38,874 nucleotides of DNA from an uncultured Bacilli bacterium (GTDB taxonomy: Bacteria; Bacillota_I; Bacilli_A; RF39; UBA660), in contig CALVJB010000010.1 of assembly GCA_944332025.1 (NCBI GenBank), positions 1-38,874 on the forward strand, read 5' to 3'. Of the stretch, positions 7,282 through 16,829 are shown in pieces. The notes below the pieces were generated by a model. It made no database searches. It saw nothing but the letters and a program-made list of their open reading frames with translations, and was not told the DNA's origin. Made by a program: the position numbers and the translations under genes. Position 1 is the stretch's first letter, and every line of letters begins with the position of its first letter.

Positions 7282-9498
7282 TTATTCATCAAAGAAATCA
7301 TCAAAGAAGTCATCATCATCGTCATCATCTAAACTTAAGTTAACTGCCTTTTTAGGCTGTTCCTTAACTACTGGTTTAACTTCAGGTATTGGACTATTAA
7401 CAACTTCTTTAACTGGAGAAACATCCTTAACAGGTTTAGGTTCCCCAGCTTTCATAGCCTCTAACTTCTGTTGTTGTTTCTGCTTATTCATTGCCTCTTC
7501 TTTCTCAAGTTCTGCAATCTTAGCATCTATCTTCTTAACAAGTTCATCCACATCAAATGAAGGTTTCTTAGGTCCTGCATTACTTTCCATATTAGGATTC
7601 ATAAAAGAAGGCATTGGATTATTATTAATAGGATTATTTGGTCTAGGTATTCCAGTAGGATTAGGCATTGCCCCTCCCATAGGACTATTATTAGAACCTG
7701 CACCTATACCAAATAAATTAGGAGGTACAAATCCAGGAGGAGTATTTCCACCTTCTCCATTTGGATTAGAACTATTCATCATCTCTAACAATTTTTCTTT
7801 TTTCTTTTCTTTAACAAATGTCTTTATATCAAAAGTATGAACCTGCTGTTTCTCTCTACTAGGATATGTTGCCTTAGGATAAGTTTTACCCCAGTCAAGT
7901 TTAAAATCAGGTGTAAACTTAGTCTTAAATGGTTGCATCCTCATTCTTAAAACAATAACTTCAAACTGTTTCATTCTCTGTAAATCAGATACAGTAACTA
8001 AAGGAGTAGAAGCAGTCTTATCATCATCTTTAGATTTAACTTCACCACACATCTTAGATATTTCTTCAAGTGCTGCAAGCTCTGCAGATATTAAGTAAAT
8101 AATATTACCACAGTTACCTCTAATAGTTTCAGCATTCTCTTTACCATAAACTTGATTTAACTGTGCATAGTTTTGGATAATCATTGTAAATCTAATATGC
8201 CTTGAACGAGCAGCCGTAATCATAGTAGTAACGTCTTTTAAAGGTGGCATATTTGCAAACTCATCAAGTAAGAAATTAGTTCTAACAGGAAGTTCTCCAC
8301 CATTTTCCTGTGCAACACCAATTAATGTTTCATAACATTGCTTTAAAAGGATAGTAACAAGTGAATGATATGTTTTCTTTTCATCTTGCACAACTATAAA
8401 TAAAGCCGTTTTCTTTCTACCAATATCAGCTAGTTCTATATCACTATGACTAAGCATTTCTGATAAGTTTTCACGAGATGCAAATAACTTAATCTTCTGT
8501 CTAAATACTGACAAGATTGATCCTTTTGTATCTGTTGGAGCATTAATAGTACTAGAAGCATTAATAACTGAAGCACTAGCAGGATCTTTAAATGAAAAGT
8601 ATTCTTTAATATAGGTACTACCACCAAACTTCTCTTCACCAACAGTAGTCATTAAACTAATACTATTAATATTAATCTCATCTTCTTTAGCATCTTCAAA
8701 AAGACCTAAAGCAACACCAGAAAAGTAATCAGCTGAAGTCTTTTCCCAGAAAGGATCACTATTATTACTAGATTCATCATATAAAATATTTAAAGCAAGG
8801 TCATCAAGTAACTCAATCGCTTTATCTTGATTACCACTTTTATACATTCTATAAGGAAGTGATAAAGGATTCCAACTACTACCATTTTGTGGATCACGGA
8901 AATTAAGTATCTGTACATCATAACCTTTATCACGAAGCATATTAGCAGTAGCCTCATAAATCTCACCCTTAGGGTCAGTAATAATCATAGATTCTCCTGC
9001 TTTAGCAAGTAATTTAACAGTAGGTTTAATAACAGTCTGAGTTTTACCAGAACCAGTAGAACCAATTACTAAAGTATGATACTCTCCATTATCAACCCAA
9101 GCTTCTTTTTCACTTAAAAGCAAAGGAACTCCTGCAGCATCACTAACTTCTTGTTGTGGACTAACCATAGTAAGTTCAGCTTTCATCTCTTTATCTTTAG
9201 CCCATCTAGAATAACCTTTATCTTTAGATTCACTAGTAAAACCAAATCCTTTTTCCATTTCAAAGAAATATGATTTAACACTAACAAGCATTCCCACTAA
9301 AGCTAAAAAGTAAATAAGTAAAGTCATCCACAAAAACTTAGGAGTAAAAGCAGGAAATGGATTAAGACCACTAAAATATCCTTCAGTAGCAAAAGAATGT
9401 AAATTAACAATACCTATCGCTACTATATAAAGTAAAAATATAGCAAAGACTATAAAAATCATTACATCGTCTTTATCTGCTCTAAATTTTAACTTCAT
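7282..9498 (-). CDS. VirD4/TraG-type coupling ATPase
   Basis: 738 aa. Type IV coupling protein that recruits substrates to a T4SS at the membrane. Two N-terminal membrane helices (about 12-34 and 53-75), Walker A GSTGSGKT at 146-153, the ITDPKGEIY block, and Walker B LLDEFANM at about 410-417, followed by the TAARSRHIRF and QNYAQL segments typical of TraG/VirD4. A long unusual tail follows (about 570-738): a Pro/Asn/Gly-rich stretch, a predicted coiled coil (about 640-675), a Pro/Val/Lys linker, and an extreme acidic end with seven consecutive Asp then FFDDFFDE. Last gene of the 27-kb locus, with its own likely promoter at 9527-9555. Presence of a VirD4 normally implies substrate transfer, yet no relaxase is in the window. 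Confidence 0.92.
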   Translation of the reverse strand: MKLKFRADKDDVMIFIVFAIFLLYIVAIGIVNLHSFATEGYFSGLNPFPAFTPKFLWMTLLIYFLALVGMLVSVKSYFFEMEKGFGFTSESKDKGYSRWAKDKEMKAELTMVSPQQEVSDAAGVPLLLSEKEAWVDNGEYHTLVIGSTGSGKTQTVIKPTVKLLAKAGESMIITDPKGEIYEATANMLRDKGYDVQILNFRDPQNGSSWNPLSLPYRMYKSGNQDKAIELLDDLALNILYDESSNNSDPFWEKTSADYFSGVALGLFEDAKEDEININSISLMTTVGEEKFGGSTYIKEYFSFKDPASASVINASSTINAPTDTKGSILSVFRQKIKLFASRENLSEMLSHSDIELADIGRKKTALFIVVQDEKKTYHSLVTILLKQCYETLIGVAQENGGELPVRTNFLLDEFANMPPLKDVTTMITAARSRHIRFTMIIQNYAQLNQVYGKENAETIRGNCGNIIYLISAELAALEEISKMCGEVKSKDDDKTASTPLVTVSDLQRMKQFEVIVLRMRMQPFKTKFTPDFKLDWGKTYPKATYPSREKQQVHTFDIKTFVKEKKKEKLLEMMNSSNPNGEGGNTPPGFVPPNLFGIGAGSNNSPMGGAMPNPTGIPRPNNPINNNPMPSFMNPNMESNAGPKKPSFDVDELVKKIDAKIAELEKEEAMNKQKQQQKLEAMKAGEPKPVKDVSPVKEVVNSPIPEVKPVVKEQPKKAVNLSLDDDDDDDFFDDFFDE

Positions 9499-9526
9499 TA
9501 TATCCCCTCATTTCAAATCTACGCTT

Positions 9527-9555
9527 ATTATACCAGTAATTCTTAAAATTGAAAA
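9527..9555 (-). promoter_or_regulatory. Candidate internal promoter for virD4
   Basis: On the minus strand TTTTCA (9550-9555) is followed after 17 bp by TATAAT (9527-9532) with the extended -10 TGG. It lies entirely in the 66-bp gap before virD4, which is wide for this locus. Confidence 0.6.
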
Positions 9556-9564
9556 CAAATTTAA

Positions 9565-10251
9565 TTATATTTTATTATTATTTTTATTTCTAAAGACAAG
9601 GAATAAGACAATAATAAGTATTATAGCAACTATAATAACTATAGGAATAAACCCGTCTATAACACTATAATTAGCATCTCTTGTTGTATCAATTGACATA
9701 TTTATACTTTTTTTACTATCTTTATTAAAAACCCAAGTATAAGTATTCCCATTAATACTATCAGCATTATTCTCTAAAACAAAATAATCTGTCTTAATAT
9801 TAACCCTAACTTCTTCTAGTAAAGGATAATCATCAAAATAAAGTATTCCTTCATCATCAGTAGATAAAGAAATAATATCATTTTCTTTAGAAACACTATA
9901 AGATCTAAAACCTTCTTTAATAGTTCTAGCATTATTATAATCTAAGATATCAAAATCATATTTATAATTAAACCTATAACCATTCCCCAAATCAGTCTCT
10001 TCTTTTTCATAATAAATTATATCTAAAGATGGTAAATCAGGCTCAGCATCAATAATTGAATCACTTTCATAAATAGGAATATAATTTCTAAAAGATGTTT
10101 TTATAACATCTTTAGGATATATTGCATTCTGATAAAATGTAATTTCAACATTTTCTTTTACTTCACTATCAGTTATTTCAAGATTAACACTAGCAGTACA
10201 TCCACACATTAAAAATGTTATAAGTATTAGAATTAAACATTTAATTTTCAT
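9565..10251 (-). CDS. Lipoprotein with C-terminal membrane anchor
   Basis: 228 aa. The signal peptide ends in the lipobox MCGC (lipidated Cys18). The body is predicted beta-rich and acidic, resembling Firmicutes lipoproteins of the LppM/DUF3153 type (N-terminal 'CTASVNLEIT', then an 'ENVEITF' strand). A second hydrophobic helix at about 199-221 is followed by a positive tail, so the protein is anchored at both ends on the outer face of the membrane. The AAGGAG ribosome site overlaps the end of the NlpC/P60 gene. Function unknown; position between T4SS genes suggests a structural or surface accessory part. Confidence 0.7.
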   Translation of the reverse strand: MKIKCLILILITFLMCGCTASVNLEITDSEVKENVEITFYQNAIYPKDVIKTSFRNYIPIYESDSIIDAEPDLPSLDIIYYEKEETDLGNGYRFNYKYDFDILDYNNARTIKEGFRSYSVSKENDIISLSTDDEGILYFDDYPLLEEVRVNIKTDYFVLENNADSINGNTYTWVFNKDSKKSINMSIDTTRDANYSVIDGFIPIVIIVAIILIIVLFLVFRNKNNNKI

Positions 10252-10253
10252 AA

Positions 10254-11651
10254 TTAACTCCTTACCTGCTGCTCATAAAAGCCATCCATATTAACGCCCC
10301 AATATCCATTAGCACCAAACCGTTTAGTTGAAAATTTAACTCCCGTAGAATTACCTGCTGCTTCTGCAACAACATATCCACCATCTATTACATCGACAAC
10401 CAATACTACATGAGAATTAGACTCCATCAAATCACCAGGTTGTAACACTGCACTGCCACTACTTAAGGTAACACGTTCTGCTCCAGGTAAATTTTGAAAA
10501 GAACCAGCTGACCTAGCAGCGACATTAAAGCCTCCATTATATATAGCCCAAGCGACAAAACCAGAACAATCTAAGCCGCAGTAATTATAGGACTGCCCAT
10601 TTGCATATGTATGACAAGAACTACTTCCCCAATTACCATCAGCACCTTCTATCATCCTACCATGTCCTCCACCCCAATAATATGGAATTTTAACATTATA
10701 GTTATTACCAAGTTCTGCTATCAAAGTAACAGCTGCGGCTACTACGCCAGCTCTTGTTCCATATCCAGAATTTTGAACATTAGAAGAAATAAGTCCATTA
10801 AACTCAGTTAAACTAGAACCATGACTTTCCAAAAATGAACTTAAAGATTCATGTAATATTTGATCAGAGTCTGAAGAAAGCTCATAATCACCATAATCAA
10901 TGGTACCTGCATTACTAGTACTACCATCACTAGCTAATACTACATCTGTACCCCAAAAACCAGTAAAAAAACCTACAACTGTTGAAGGGAGGAAAATAAC
11001 AAAGAAAATAATAAATAAAGGTGATAGTAATATAGCAATTTTTAACGGCATAGGTATTCTTCCTAAAAAACTAAATCCAAAAGAAATACCACCAGTTAAT
11101 CCAGAAAGACCACTAAGCGGATTAAGAGAACTTAAAATTCCCCCTCTACTAGAAGTACTAGTACTATTATCATCTGCATTAGTAACAGTACCACTAGGAA
11201 TAACATCATTATTTTTAGTATTAGTACTACTATCATCACTATTTGTAACAGAAACTCCATTTCCATTAGCATTATTAGGTCTTCTTCTACTTATTACATT
11301 TCTTATATTATTAGCAGTATTAAGAGCTTTTAAAGCTGGATGTAAATTAGATACTGTATTAAGAGCTTTATTACCAATAGCATTTTTAGAGTTATTAATA
11401 ACATTAGGTCTTTTCTCAGGAATAGCCTTATTAAAGTCTTTTTTAGCCATAGAAGCACTATTATTATCATTAGGATTCTTTCGATTTAACATACTTTTAT
11501 ATTTATTACTATCTAAAGTTGCCCCTGCAATATTAGTAACAGCATTCCTAAGTGGTGAATTAGCATTTCTAGAAGTAGAAACATTATTACTTCCATTCTC
11601 TTGTTCTAAACCTTCTCCCTCATTATCTAACATTTCAATATCTTCTTCCAT
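10254..11651 (-). CDS. Membrane-anchored NlpC/P60 peptidoglycan hydrolase of the T4SS
   Basis: About 465 aa. The start is set at ATG 11651 with AAAGGTGG upstream; an in-frame GTG at 11669 lies too close to any ribosome site. Order: a long Asn/Ser-rich cytoplasmic region (1-190), a Gly/Leu segment and one strong transmembrane helix (about 202-228), then an extracellular NlpC/P60 domain with YYWGGGH, the catalytic Cys in GLDCSGFVAWAIYNGG and His in SNSHVVLVVD. These enzymes cut peptide crosslinks so that a transfer channel or pilus can cross the wall. Resembles the VirB1-like hydrolases of Gram-positive conjugation systems. Overlaps no neighbour; followed by a lipoprotein gene. Confidence 0.87.
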   Translation of the reverse strand: MEEDIEMLDNEGEGLEQENGSNNVSTSRNANSPLRNAVTNIAGATLDSNKYKSMLNRKNPNDNNSASMAKKDFNKAIPEKRPNVINNSKNAIGNKALNTVSNLHPALKALNTANNIRNVISRRRPNNANGNGVSVTNSDDSSTNTKNNDVIPSGTVTNADDNSTSTSSRGGILSSLNPLSGLSGLTGGISFGFSFLGRIPMPLKIAILLSPLFIIFFVIFLPSTVVGFFTGFWGTDVVLASDGSTSNAGTIDYGDYELSSDSDQILHESLSSFLESHGSSLTEFNGLISSNVQNSGYGTRAGVVAAAVTLIAELGNNYNVKIPYYWGGGHGRMIEGADGNWGSSSCHTYANGQSYNYCGLDCSGFVAWAIYNGGFNVAARSAGSFQNLPGAERVTLSSGSAVLQPGDLMESNSHVVLVVDVIDGGYVVAEAAGNSTGVKFSTKRFGANGYWGVNMDGFYEQQVRS

Positions 11652-11672
11652 ACTTTCACCACCTTTCACAAA

Positions 11673-12131
11673 TTAAAATAAAAATTCTACTTCATACTTA
11701 TATACTGCATCTACATAAAAAACAATGGTTTGATTGTTACTATTTACAATTCTATATGTATCATCTGAAATTCTATAACTCTCTACTTTATTACCATAAT
11801 AATCATTTATTATACTATCTCTAAATAACTCAAATTTCTCCATTGGTACATTATCTTTATTTCTAATTCTATTATAAGCATCACTACTATTATTAACAAC
11901 CAAGTCTTTAAAATGATTATAATAAATAGTTGCAATTTCTCTATCTGAAATACTTTTAACTTCATAACTATTAGCATTACTCTTAGTCCCTACATTATTA
12001 AATTCATTTAACTCTTCATCACTAGGAAGCTCTCTTTGTGCTTCATCAACTCCTCTAATATTACTAAATATTAAAAAGGCAAGTAAAGCAGCAAAGATGA
12101 TAAAGACAATAATTTTTATTTTCTTTTCCAC
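11673..12131 (-). CDS. VirB8/NTF2-like single-pass membrane protein
   Basis: 152 aa. One N-terminal transmembrane helix (about 5-24), then an acidic linker and a globular domain outside the membrane with alternating helix and strands (SDREIATIYYNHFKDLV..., ending in YVDAVYKYEVEFLF). This size and layout suit the VirB8/TcpC NTF2-like proteins that line T4SS channels. The start is a GTG that shares one base with the stop of the preceding gene. It is next to a second protein of the same layout; the two may form a hetero-oligomer. Assignment rests on architecture and context, not on a sequence signature. Confidence 0.55.
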   Translation of the reverse strand: MEKKIKIIVFIIFAALLAFLIFSNIRGVDEAQRELPSDEELNEFNNVGTKSNANSYEVKSISDREIATIYYNHFKDLVVNNSSDAYNRIRNKDNVPMEKFELFRDSIINDYYGNKVESYRISDDTYRIVNSNNQTIVFYVDAVYKYEVEFLF

Positions 12132-12655
12132 TAAGAATCAGCCCCTTTCACTTTATCTGTATAAATAATTTCTGAAATAGGCTCTATAGCAAAAGTTAAC
12201 TCATTTTCATTAATAGTAACTATATAGTAGTTATAACCTTGTAAAGTAGAATCATATAAAGTCTCTTCTTTAAGTGCTACTTTAGTATAGTATTTATAAA
12301 TATTTTGATAAGAATTAACTCTATAAGCTTCCTCTAAACTAGTTCTTATATTACTATCATAATTACCAACAAAATCATATATATTACTAGTATTAATATT
12401 GTTTCTATTAATATAATCTGCATCTAAAATACTTAATAAACTCTCTCCATCTCTTGAAGTAATATAAGAAAAATACTTAGAAATAGCAGAATCTATTGTA
12501 AAGAAACGATTAACATCATCAAGAGCAACAACAGAGTTATCTATTCTCTCTTCTCTAGATTTACTTTGCATAGCCTTCATATATATAAAACTGCCACAAA
12601 ATATAACAACAAGTAAGATAATGATAAATACTTCTGCTTTAACCGTTTTATTCAT
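12131..12655 (-). CDS. VirB8/NTF2-like single-pass membrane protein, second copy
   Basis: About 174 aa. The ATG at 12655 has AGGAG eight bases upstream. N-terminal transmembrane helix (about 8-28), then a domain with IDSAISKYFSYI and DGESLLSILDADYI, a pattern seen in NTF2-like folds, and a strand-rich end. Same topology and position as its downstream neighbour, so an old duplication is possible, though identity by eye is low. Likely part of the T4SS core between the M23 hydrolase and the NlpC/P60 hydrolase. Confidence 0.55.
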   Translation of the reverse strand: MNKTVKAEVFIIILLVVIFCGSFIYMKAMQSKSREERIDNSVVALDDVNRFFTIDSAISKYFSYITSRDGESLLSILDADYINRNNINTSNIYDFVGNYDSNIRTSLEEAYRVNSYQNIYKYYTKVALKEETLYDSTLQGYNYYIVTINENELTFAIEPISEIIYTDKVKGADS

Positions 12656-12666
12656 CAAATCATCTC

Positions 12667-14445
12667 CTATAATCCAAATATTGTATTTCTAAGTTCTAAT
12701 TTTTCTTGTAATTGCCATGCTGTATAATCATTTTGCTCACATACAGTAGTTGCACTACTCGCTGGACAACTAGAATAATTAGTACAAACTGACTTAGTAG
12801 AACAATAGCCTTCACCATAAATAATATTTAAATATTTACAGCCACCCATTCCCCAACTACCAGGACTATATCGATAATCTCCTAGCCAAGAATAAACAGA
12901 CTGCATACCAGCTAAACTTCCAGGTGGTCCATGTCCTGCCGCATCACATCCCGCCGCTTCTCTTTCCTGATTTCTATTTTCAATAGAAGAAGCATATCTA
13001 CCACCTGGTTGATACTCTTTCAAAGTATCAGCATATTCTCTAATCCCAGCCTCTAAAGTTGTTAACTGAGGACCAGCACTACAACCTGCACCATTAGGTA
13101 TACCAATTCCCCAATAATTATGAAGACCTCCACATTTTCGCCATCCTTGCTCTGTACCTGCTGTAACGACAACAAGTTCCGGATTAACACCTGAGTCTAT
13201 TGATACATCATAAACTTCTCCAGCATGATCAGCAAAATTCGTACAGAAAGATTCATTACCACTACTAGTACAATATGCTTCCATCTTAGCAATAAATTCC
13301 TGTCTTGATAAAGATGAAGTAGTTAAAGAAAAATCAACACAGGAAGGACGAGGATTATCAATACTTACATAGTCTAAAGGATCAACTCTATTATCTCTAC
13401 TATTACCACCAACTCTAACCTCAAAATGTAAATGTGTTCCAGTTGATCTACCAGAATGTCCCATCTTACCAATAACTTGTCCTTGTTTAACATTATCTCC
13501 CGCTCTAACTGTAATACTATTCTGTGCCATATGACCATATAAAGTATAAGTACCATCAGAGTGTTCTATAATAACATAATTACCATAACCACCACCATCA
13601 CTATTATCTAAAGAACCATTATCAGCATACTGTGTTTGTGAATCTTCTGTAGGATAGACAACAACTCCATCTTTAGCAGCGATAATATTAGTACCACCTA
13701 CTCCTAAATTATTAGAAATATCTATCGCACCATGATTACCATTATGAACTGAATCATTACCTGCAAAAGTAGCAGTTATAGTAGAAGAGACAGGATCTCC
13801 ACTAGCAAAAGTAACACCATTTTCAGTTGTTGTCTCACTACTACCTATAGGCCACCAATAAGAATTACCATTACAGCTAGAAGAAGAGCCATTACCATCT
13901 TCTACATTCGCTCCTATAAATTCTAAATAATCATCTATATAGTCATAAACATCTTCAGCCATTCTTTCACAAGTAATATCATCAAGTGTTGAATCAATTC
14001 TTTTAAAATAATCTGTTAACCCTTCTTTAACTTCTTCTTCTCCTTTATCAGTATAAGTAATAGTACCATTTTCATGTTCCACTTCATCAAGCATTAAACT
14101 AGCAACTTCTCTCATCATATCTAAAGACATATCTTCATAAGTAAAACCTTCAACATGTAAATGTAATACTGTAAAAGTAGAAGTAATAACTAATTTAGCA
14201 AACTCTTTCTCATTTCCAGGAAATTCATTATATACTTGATCTAGTCTATCATAAAATGCATCAGCAGCATCACTATAAGCAATGACTTCATCACTAGAAC
14301 TAGAAATATCTATAACTTTAAAACAATAAGTTAAACTTACAAGACAAATAGAAAAAAGTAATGCTATTAGAACAAGTTTCCCATACATAGAAGAAGAAAA
14401 AGAGCTTTTTTTTCTATTTTTCTTACTAAATTTTTCTCCTCCCAT
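12667..14445 (-). CDS. Bifunctional cell-wall hydrolase: M23 (LytM) peptidase plus glucosaminidase-like domain
   Basis: About 592 aa. Short basic N-terminus, one transmembrane helix (about 20-42), an acidic helical region, then an M23 metallopeptidase domain: zinc ligands in NGNHGAIDIS and in GTHLHFEVR, with YGHM between them. The C-terminal region (about 370-590) holds NPELVVVTAGTEQGW, a HNYWGIGIPNG segment and many cysteines, resembling glucosaminidase/lysozyme-like domains. Two lytic activities in one protein parallel the VirB1/CwlT-type enzymes of Gram-positive conjugation. The start is taken at ATG 14445; GTGs just upstream are in frame. Eleven or so cysteines in the tail suggest disulfides. 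Confidence 0.85.
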   Translation of the reverse strand: MGGEKFSKKNRKKSSFSSSMYGKLVLIALLFSICLVSLTYCFKVIDISSSSDEVIAYSDAADAFYDRLDQVYNEFPGNEKEFAKLVITSTFTVLHLHVEGFTYEDMSLDMMREVASLMLDEVEHENGTITYTDKGEEEVKEGLTDYFKRIDSTLDDITCERMAEDVYDYIDDYLEFIGANVEDGNGSSSSCNGNSYWWPIGSSETTTENGVTFASGDPVSSTITATFAGNDSVHNGNHGAIDISNNLGVGGTNIIAAKDGVVVYPTEDSQTQYADNGSLDNSDGGGYGNYVIIEHSDGTYTLYGHMAQNSITVRAGDNVKQGQVIGKMGHSGRSTGTHLHFEVRVGGNSRDNRVDPLDYVSIDNPRPSCVDFSLTTSSLSRQEFIAKMEAYCTSSGNESFCTNFADHAGEVYDVSIDSGVNPELVVVTAGTEQGWRKCGGLHNYWGIGIPNGAGCSAGPQLTTLEAGIREYADTLKEYQPGGRYASSIENRNQEREAAGCDAAGHGPPGSLAGMQSVYSWLGDYRYSPGSWGMGGCKYLNIIYGEGYCSTKSVCTNYSSCPASSATTVCEQNDYTAWQLQEKLELRNTIFGL

Positions 14446-14484
14446 AATCACCACTTCCCTCTACATACATTACTTTAACTATTT

Positions 14485-16275
14485 CTAAAATCCACCAGCA
14501 CTACCAAATGACTCTAATTCTTCTTGTGTAACAACTATATTTATTCTCATACGCCTATTACCACATACAAACAGTGCTTCACCTTGAGAATATCTCTTAA
14601 TACTATCTTTCTCATTTTCATTTAAGTCTATTAATAATGATAAATCTTCAACAGCTTGTTTTCTAAGTCCCATAACAAGATAATATGATGAGTTATCAAA
14701 TATCGCTTTACCTTGAGTAATAATAGCAGGACTAGAGAAATCACTAGGTTGTTGAGTAATAATTATAGTACCTGTATTATATTTACGAGCACGTCTTTGT
14801 ACTTGAGCAAGGAAATCAGCTCCTTGTTCATTATTATTACTAAGTAATACATGAGCTTCATCTACCATTAATATTGTATTAACAGAAGGATCAAGACAAA
14901 GTCCCCAAGCATACTTTAAGATATTGAAGAATAAAGCATTTCTAATATTAGTATCAGAATTCATAAATTCTTTTATATTAAAGACCATAAAATCACTATC
15001 AGCAGTTATAGTAGTCTTACCATCAAAATAGAATCTCAACTCTTTTATTAAAGGTCTAATCTTAAGTTCAAGACTCTGAATAATATCCTTTTCTCTAGTC
15101 TGTTCAGTTAAAGACATAAGTCTTCCCTTAATAGTAGCATATACATCAGAAAATGTTGGATAATCAGCTGAAGTAAAGTTACTAAAATCAGTATTAAAAT
15201 CTATTCCAAAACGTTTATAAGTATCTTGAACTATCTCACTAAACATATTAAGTACATCTTCACCAATAGATGGATCATAATACTTCATAAAGGCTCTAAG
15301 TGACTGTAAAGTACGAGTCAAAACAGTATAACCAAGTCCTTGACTAATCTCTTCATCATCAGCATCAATAATAACTTCTAATGGATTAATAAGACCAAAC
15401 TCTCCACCTTTACCAATATCAATGGTATCTCCTCCAAAAGTTTTAGTCATCTCTTCTAACTCATTCTCTGGATCTATTGCAACAATCTGACAACCATTTC
15501 TAATATGAGTTCTTAAAAGTAGTTTAGCAGCAGTACTTTTACCAGAACCAGAAGTACCAAGTATAATCATATTAGCATTATTTCTATTATTTTCTTTTCT
15601 TATTTGATATAGAAATTGATTAAATAGGATTACTCCTCCAGAAAAATCTACCCCAAGTAAAACAGATAATCCTGGATCTTTAATACTATCAAAGATAAAA
15701 GGATACATCGCTGCAATAGTAGGAGTTGGAATAGGAGTACCAATTCTCTCTTCTATATCTTGATCAGGAAAGATTGGCAAAATACTTTTTAAGACTTTTT
15801 CTTGTTCAAAACGTAAAGACACTGCTCTTAATTCCATAGCATCCAAATAGTTTTTTACATTTACTTTACGTAACTCTAAGTCTTCTTTAGTATCAGCATT
15901 TATCATAATATGCATTTGAAAATCAAAGATACGAGACTGACTTGATGCAAGCATAGAAACAAAGGACTCTAAACTCTCAGCATCTTGTCTAATTCTTTCT
16001 TTAGCAGTTTGATCATGTTCTTGACGATATCTTTCTCTTAAATCTGCAACTTGTCTATTAATCATTTTAGACATTGTACTGAATGGTACAGGAAGATGCT
16101 TAATAACTATTTTAATACCACTCATAGATGTCAAAGTTGAAAGGTACCCTGGTGCAATATAACGAGGATAAGATATAACAGAAAGTATAGTCGCATACTT
16201 ATCACTAATATTAAAATCATTAGGATTAAATTGTAATCCTTTAGGAGCTAACTGACTTTTTATACTTATACTCAT
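14485..16275 (-). CDS. VirB4/TrsE-type T4SS ATPase
   Basis: 596 aa. The signature motor of type IV secretion. The N-terminal part (1-210) is the substrate-binding region; Walker A GTSGSGKS is at 240-247, followed by IVAIDPENELEEM. Walker B TILMVDEAHVLL is near 465-476, then a RRARKYNTGTIIITQQPSDF block typical of VirB4/TraC ATPases. Shorter than Gram-negative VirB4, because a TraC-like N-terminal module is encoded separately just upstream with an ATGA overlap. Confidence 0.93.
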   Translation of the reverse strand: MSISIKSQLAPKGLQFNPNDFNISDKYATILSVISYPRYIAPGYLSTLTSMSGIKIVIKHLPVPFSTMSKMINRQVADLRERYRQEHDQTAKERIRQDAESLESFVSMLASSQSRIFDFQMHIMINADTKEDLELRKVNVKNYLDAMELRAVSLRFEQEKVLKSILPIFPDQDIEERIGTPIPTPTIAAMYPFIFDSIKDPGLSVLLGVDFSGGVILFNQFLYQIRKENNRNNANMIILGTSGSGKSTAAKLLLRTHIRNGCQIVAIDPENELEEMTKTFGGDTIDIGKGGEFGLINPLEVIIDADDEEISQGLGYTVLTRTLQSLRAFMKYYDPSIGEDVLNMFSEIVQDTYKRFGIDFNTDFSNFTSADYPTFSDVYATIKGRLMSLTEQTREKDIIQSLELKIRPLIKELRFYFDGKTTITADSDFMVFNIKEFMNSDTNIRNALFFNILKYAWGLCLDPSVNTILMVDEAHVLLSNNNEQGADFLAQVQRRARKYNTGTIIITQQPSDFSSPAIITQGKAIFDNSSYYLVMGLRKQAVEDLSLLIDLNENEKDSIKRYSQGEALFVCGNRRMRINIVVTQEELESFGSAGGF

Positions 16276-16829
16276 ACAGGCATCACCGTCCCAAACTCTG
16301 TACTAACTCCTCCATTTAAGAAGTTTTCCATAATTATTCTAAGGTCATCATTACTAACTTGTGCAGCATTAAGTCCACAGGATGCAAGTCCATTAATCAA
16401 TAAACGAACTCTTTTTTGTAGTACATCTTCACTAGCATCTTTAAATAGAATAAAGTACTCAGTATCAACGATATTATTATTCATAAAAGTATTACCTTTA
16501 TCTATATCTTGTAAAATAAGTTTACGAATAGCAGGAGATGTAGCATCGTTATATAATAGTTGTAATTGTGACATATAAACTGATATATCAACAGGTCTAT
16601 CTGCAACAACTAACCAAAAGGTAAAATCTATCATATTATAAAAGTTCTTAAGACTAATCAAGACATTATCTTGAGACTGTTGATCAAGGATAAAGATATT
16701 ACGAGGAGTAATTTTAACACCTGTAACTTTCTGTTTACCTTCACAAATTATATAACCATTTTGAATACCAGTAATAGGAAGCCAGTCTTCAGTATACTGA
16801 CTAGTTACTTTTTTTGACATCTTGGACAT
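16272..16829 (-). CDS. TraC/TrsD-like protein (VirB4 N-terminal module)
   Basis: About 185 aa, soluble. Contains TEDWLPITGIQNGYI and a later FYNMIDFTFWLVVADRPVDIS segment, similar to the small TraC/TrsD-type proteins that precede VirB4 in Gram-positive transfer regions and correspond to its N-terminal domain. The start overlaps the end of the PrgI-like gene by nearly 30 bases, and its stop overlaps the VirB4 start (ATGA), so all three are coupled. Start at ATG 16829 or 16820; the GTG further upstream is less likely. Confidence 0.75.
   Translation of the reverse strand: MSKMSKKVTSQYTEDWLPITGIQNGYIICEGKQKVTGVKITPRNIFILDQQSQDNVLISLKNFYNMIDFTFWLVVADRPVDISVYMSQLQLLYNDATSPAIRKLILQDIDKGNTFMNNNIVDTEYFILFKDASEDVLQKRVRLLINGLASCGLNAAQVSNDDLRIIMENFLNGGVSTEFGTVMPV

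Noticed and set aside
7232-7840. Plus-strand open frame of about 200 codons opposite the virD4 3' end
   Set aside because: It mirrors the low-complexity tail of virD4; the product is a Ser/Leu/Gly-rich string with no domain, and the virD4 frame has clear motifs.
10900-11676. Plus-strand open frame of about 258 codons opposite the NlpC/P60 gene
   Set aside because: It is the complement of an Asn/Ser-rich coding stretch; no ribosome site or recognisable fold, and the opposite frame encodes a clear hydrolase with anchor.
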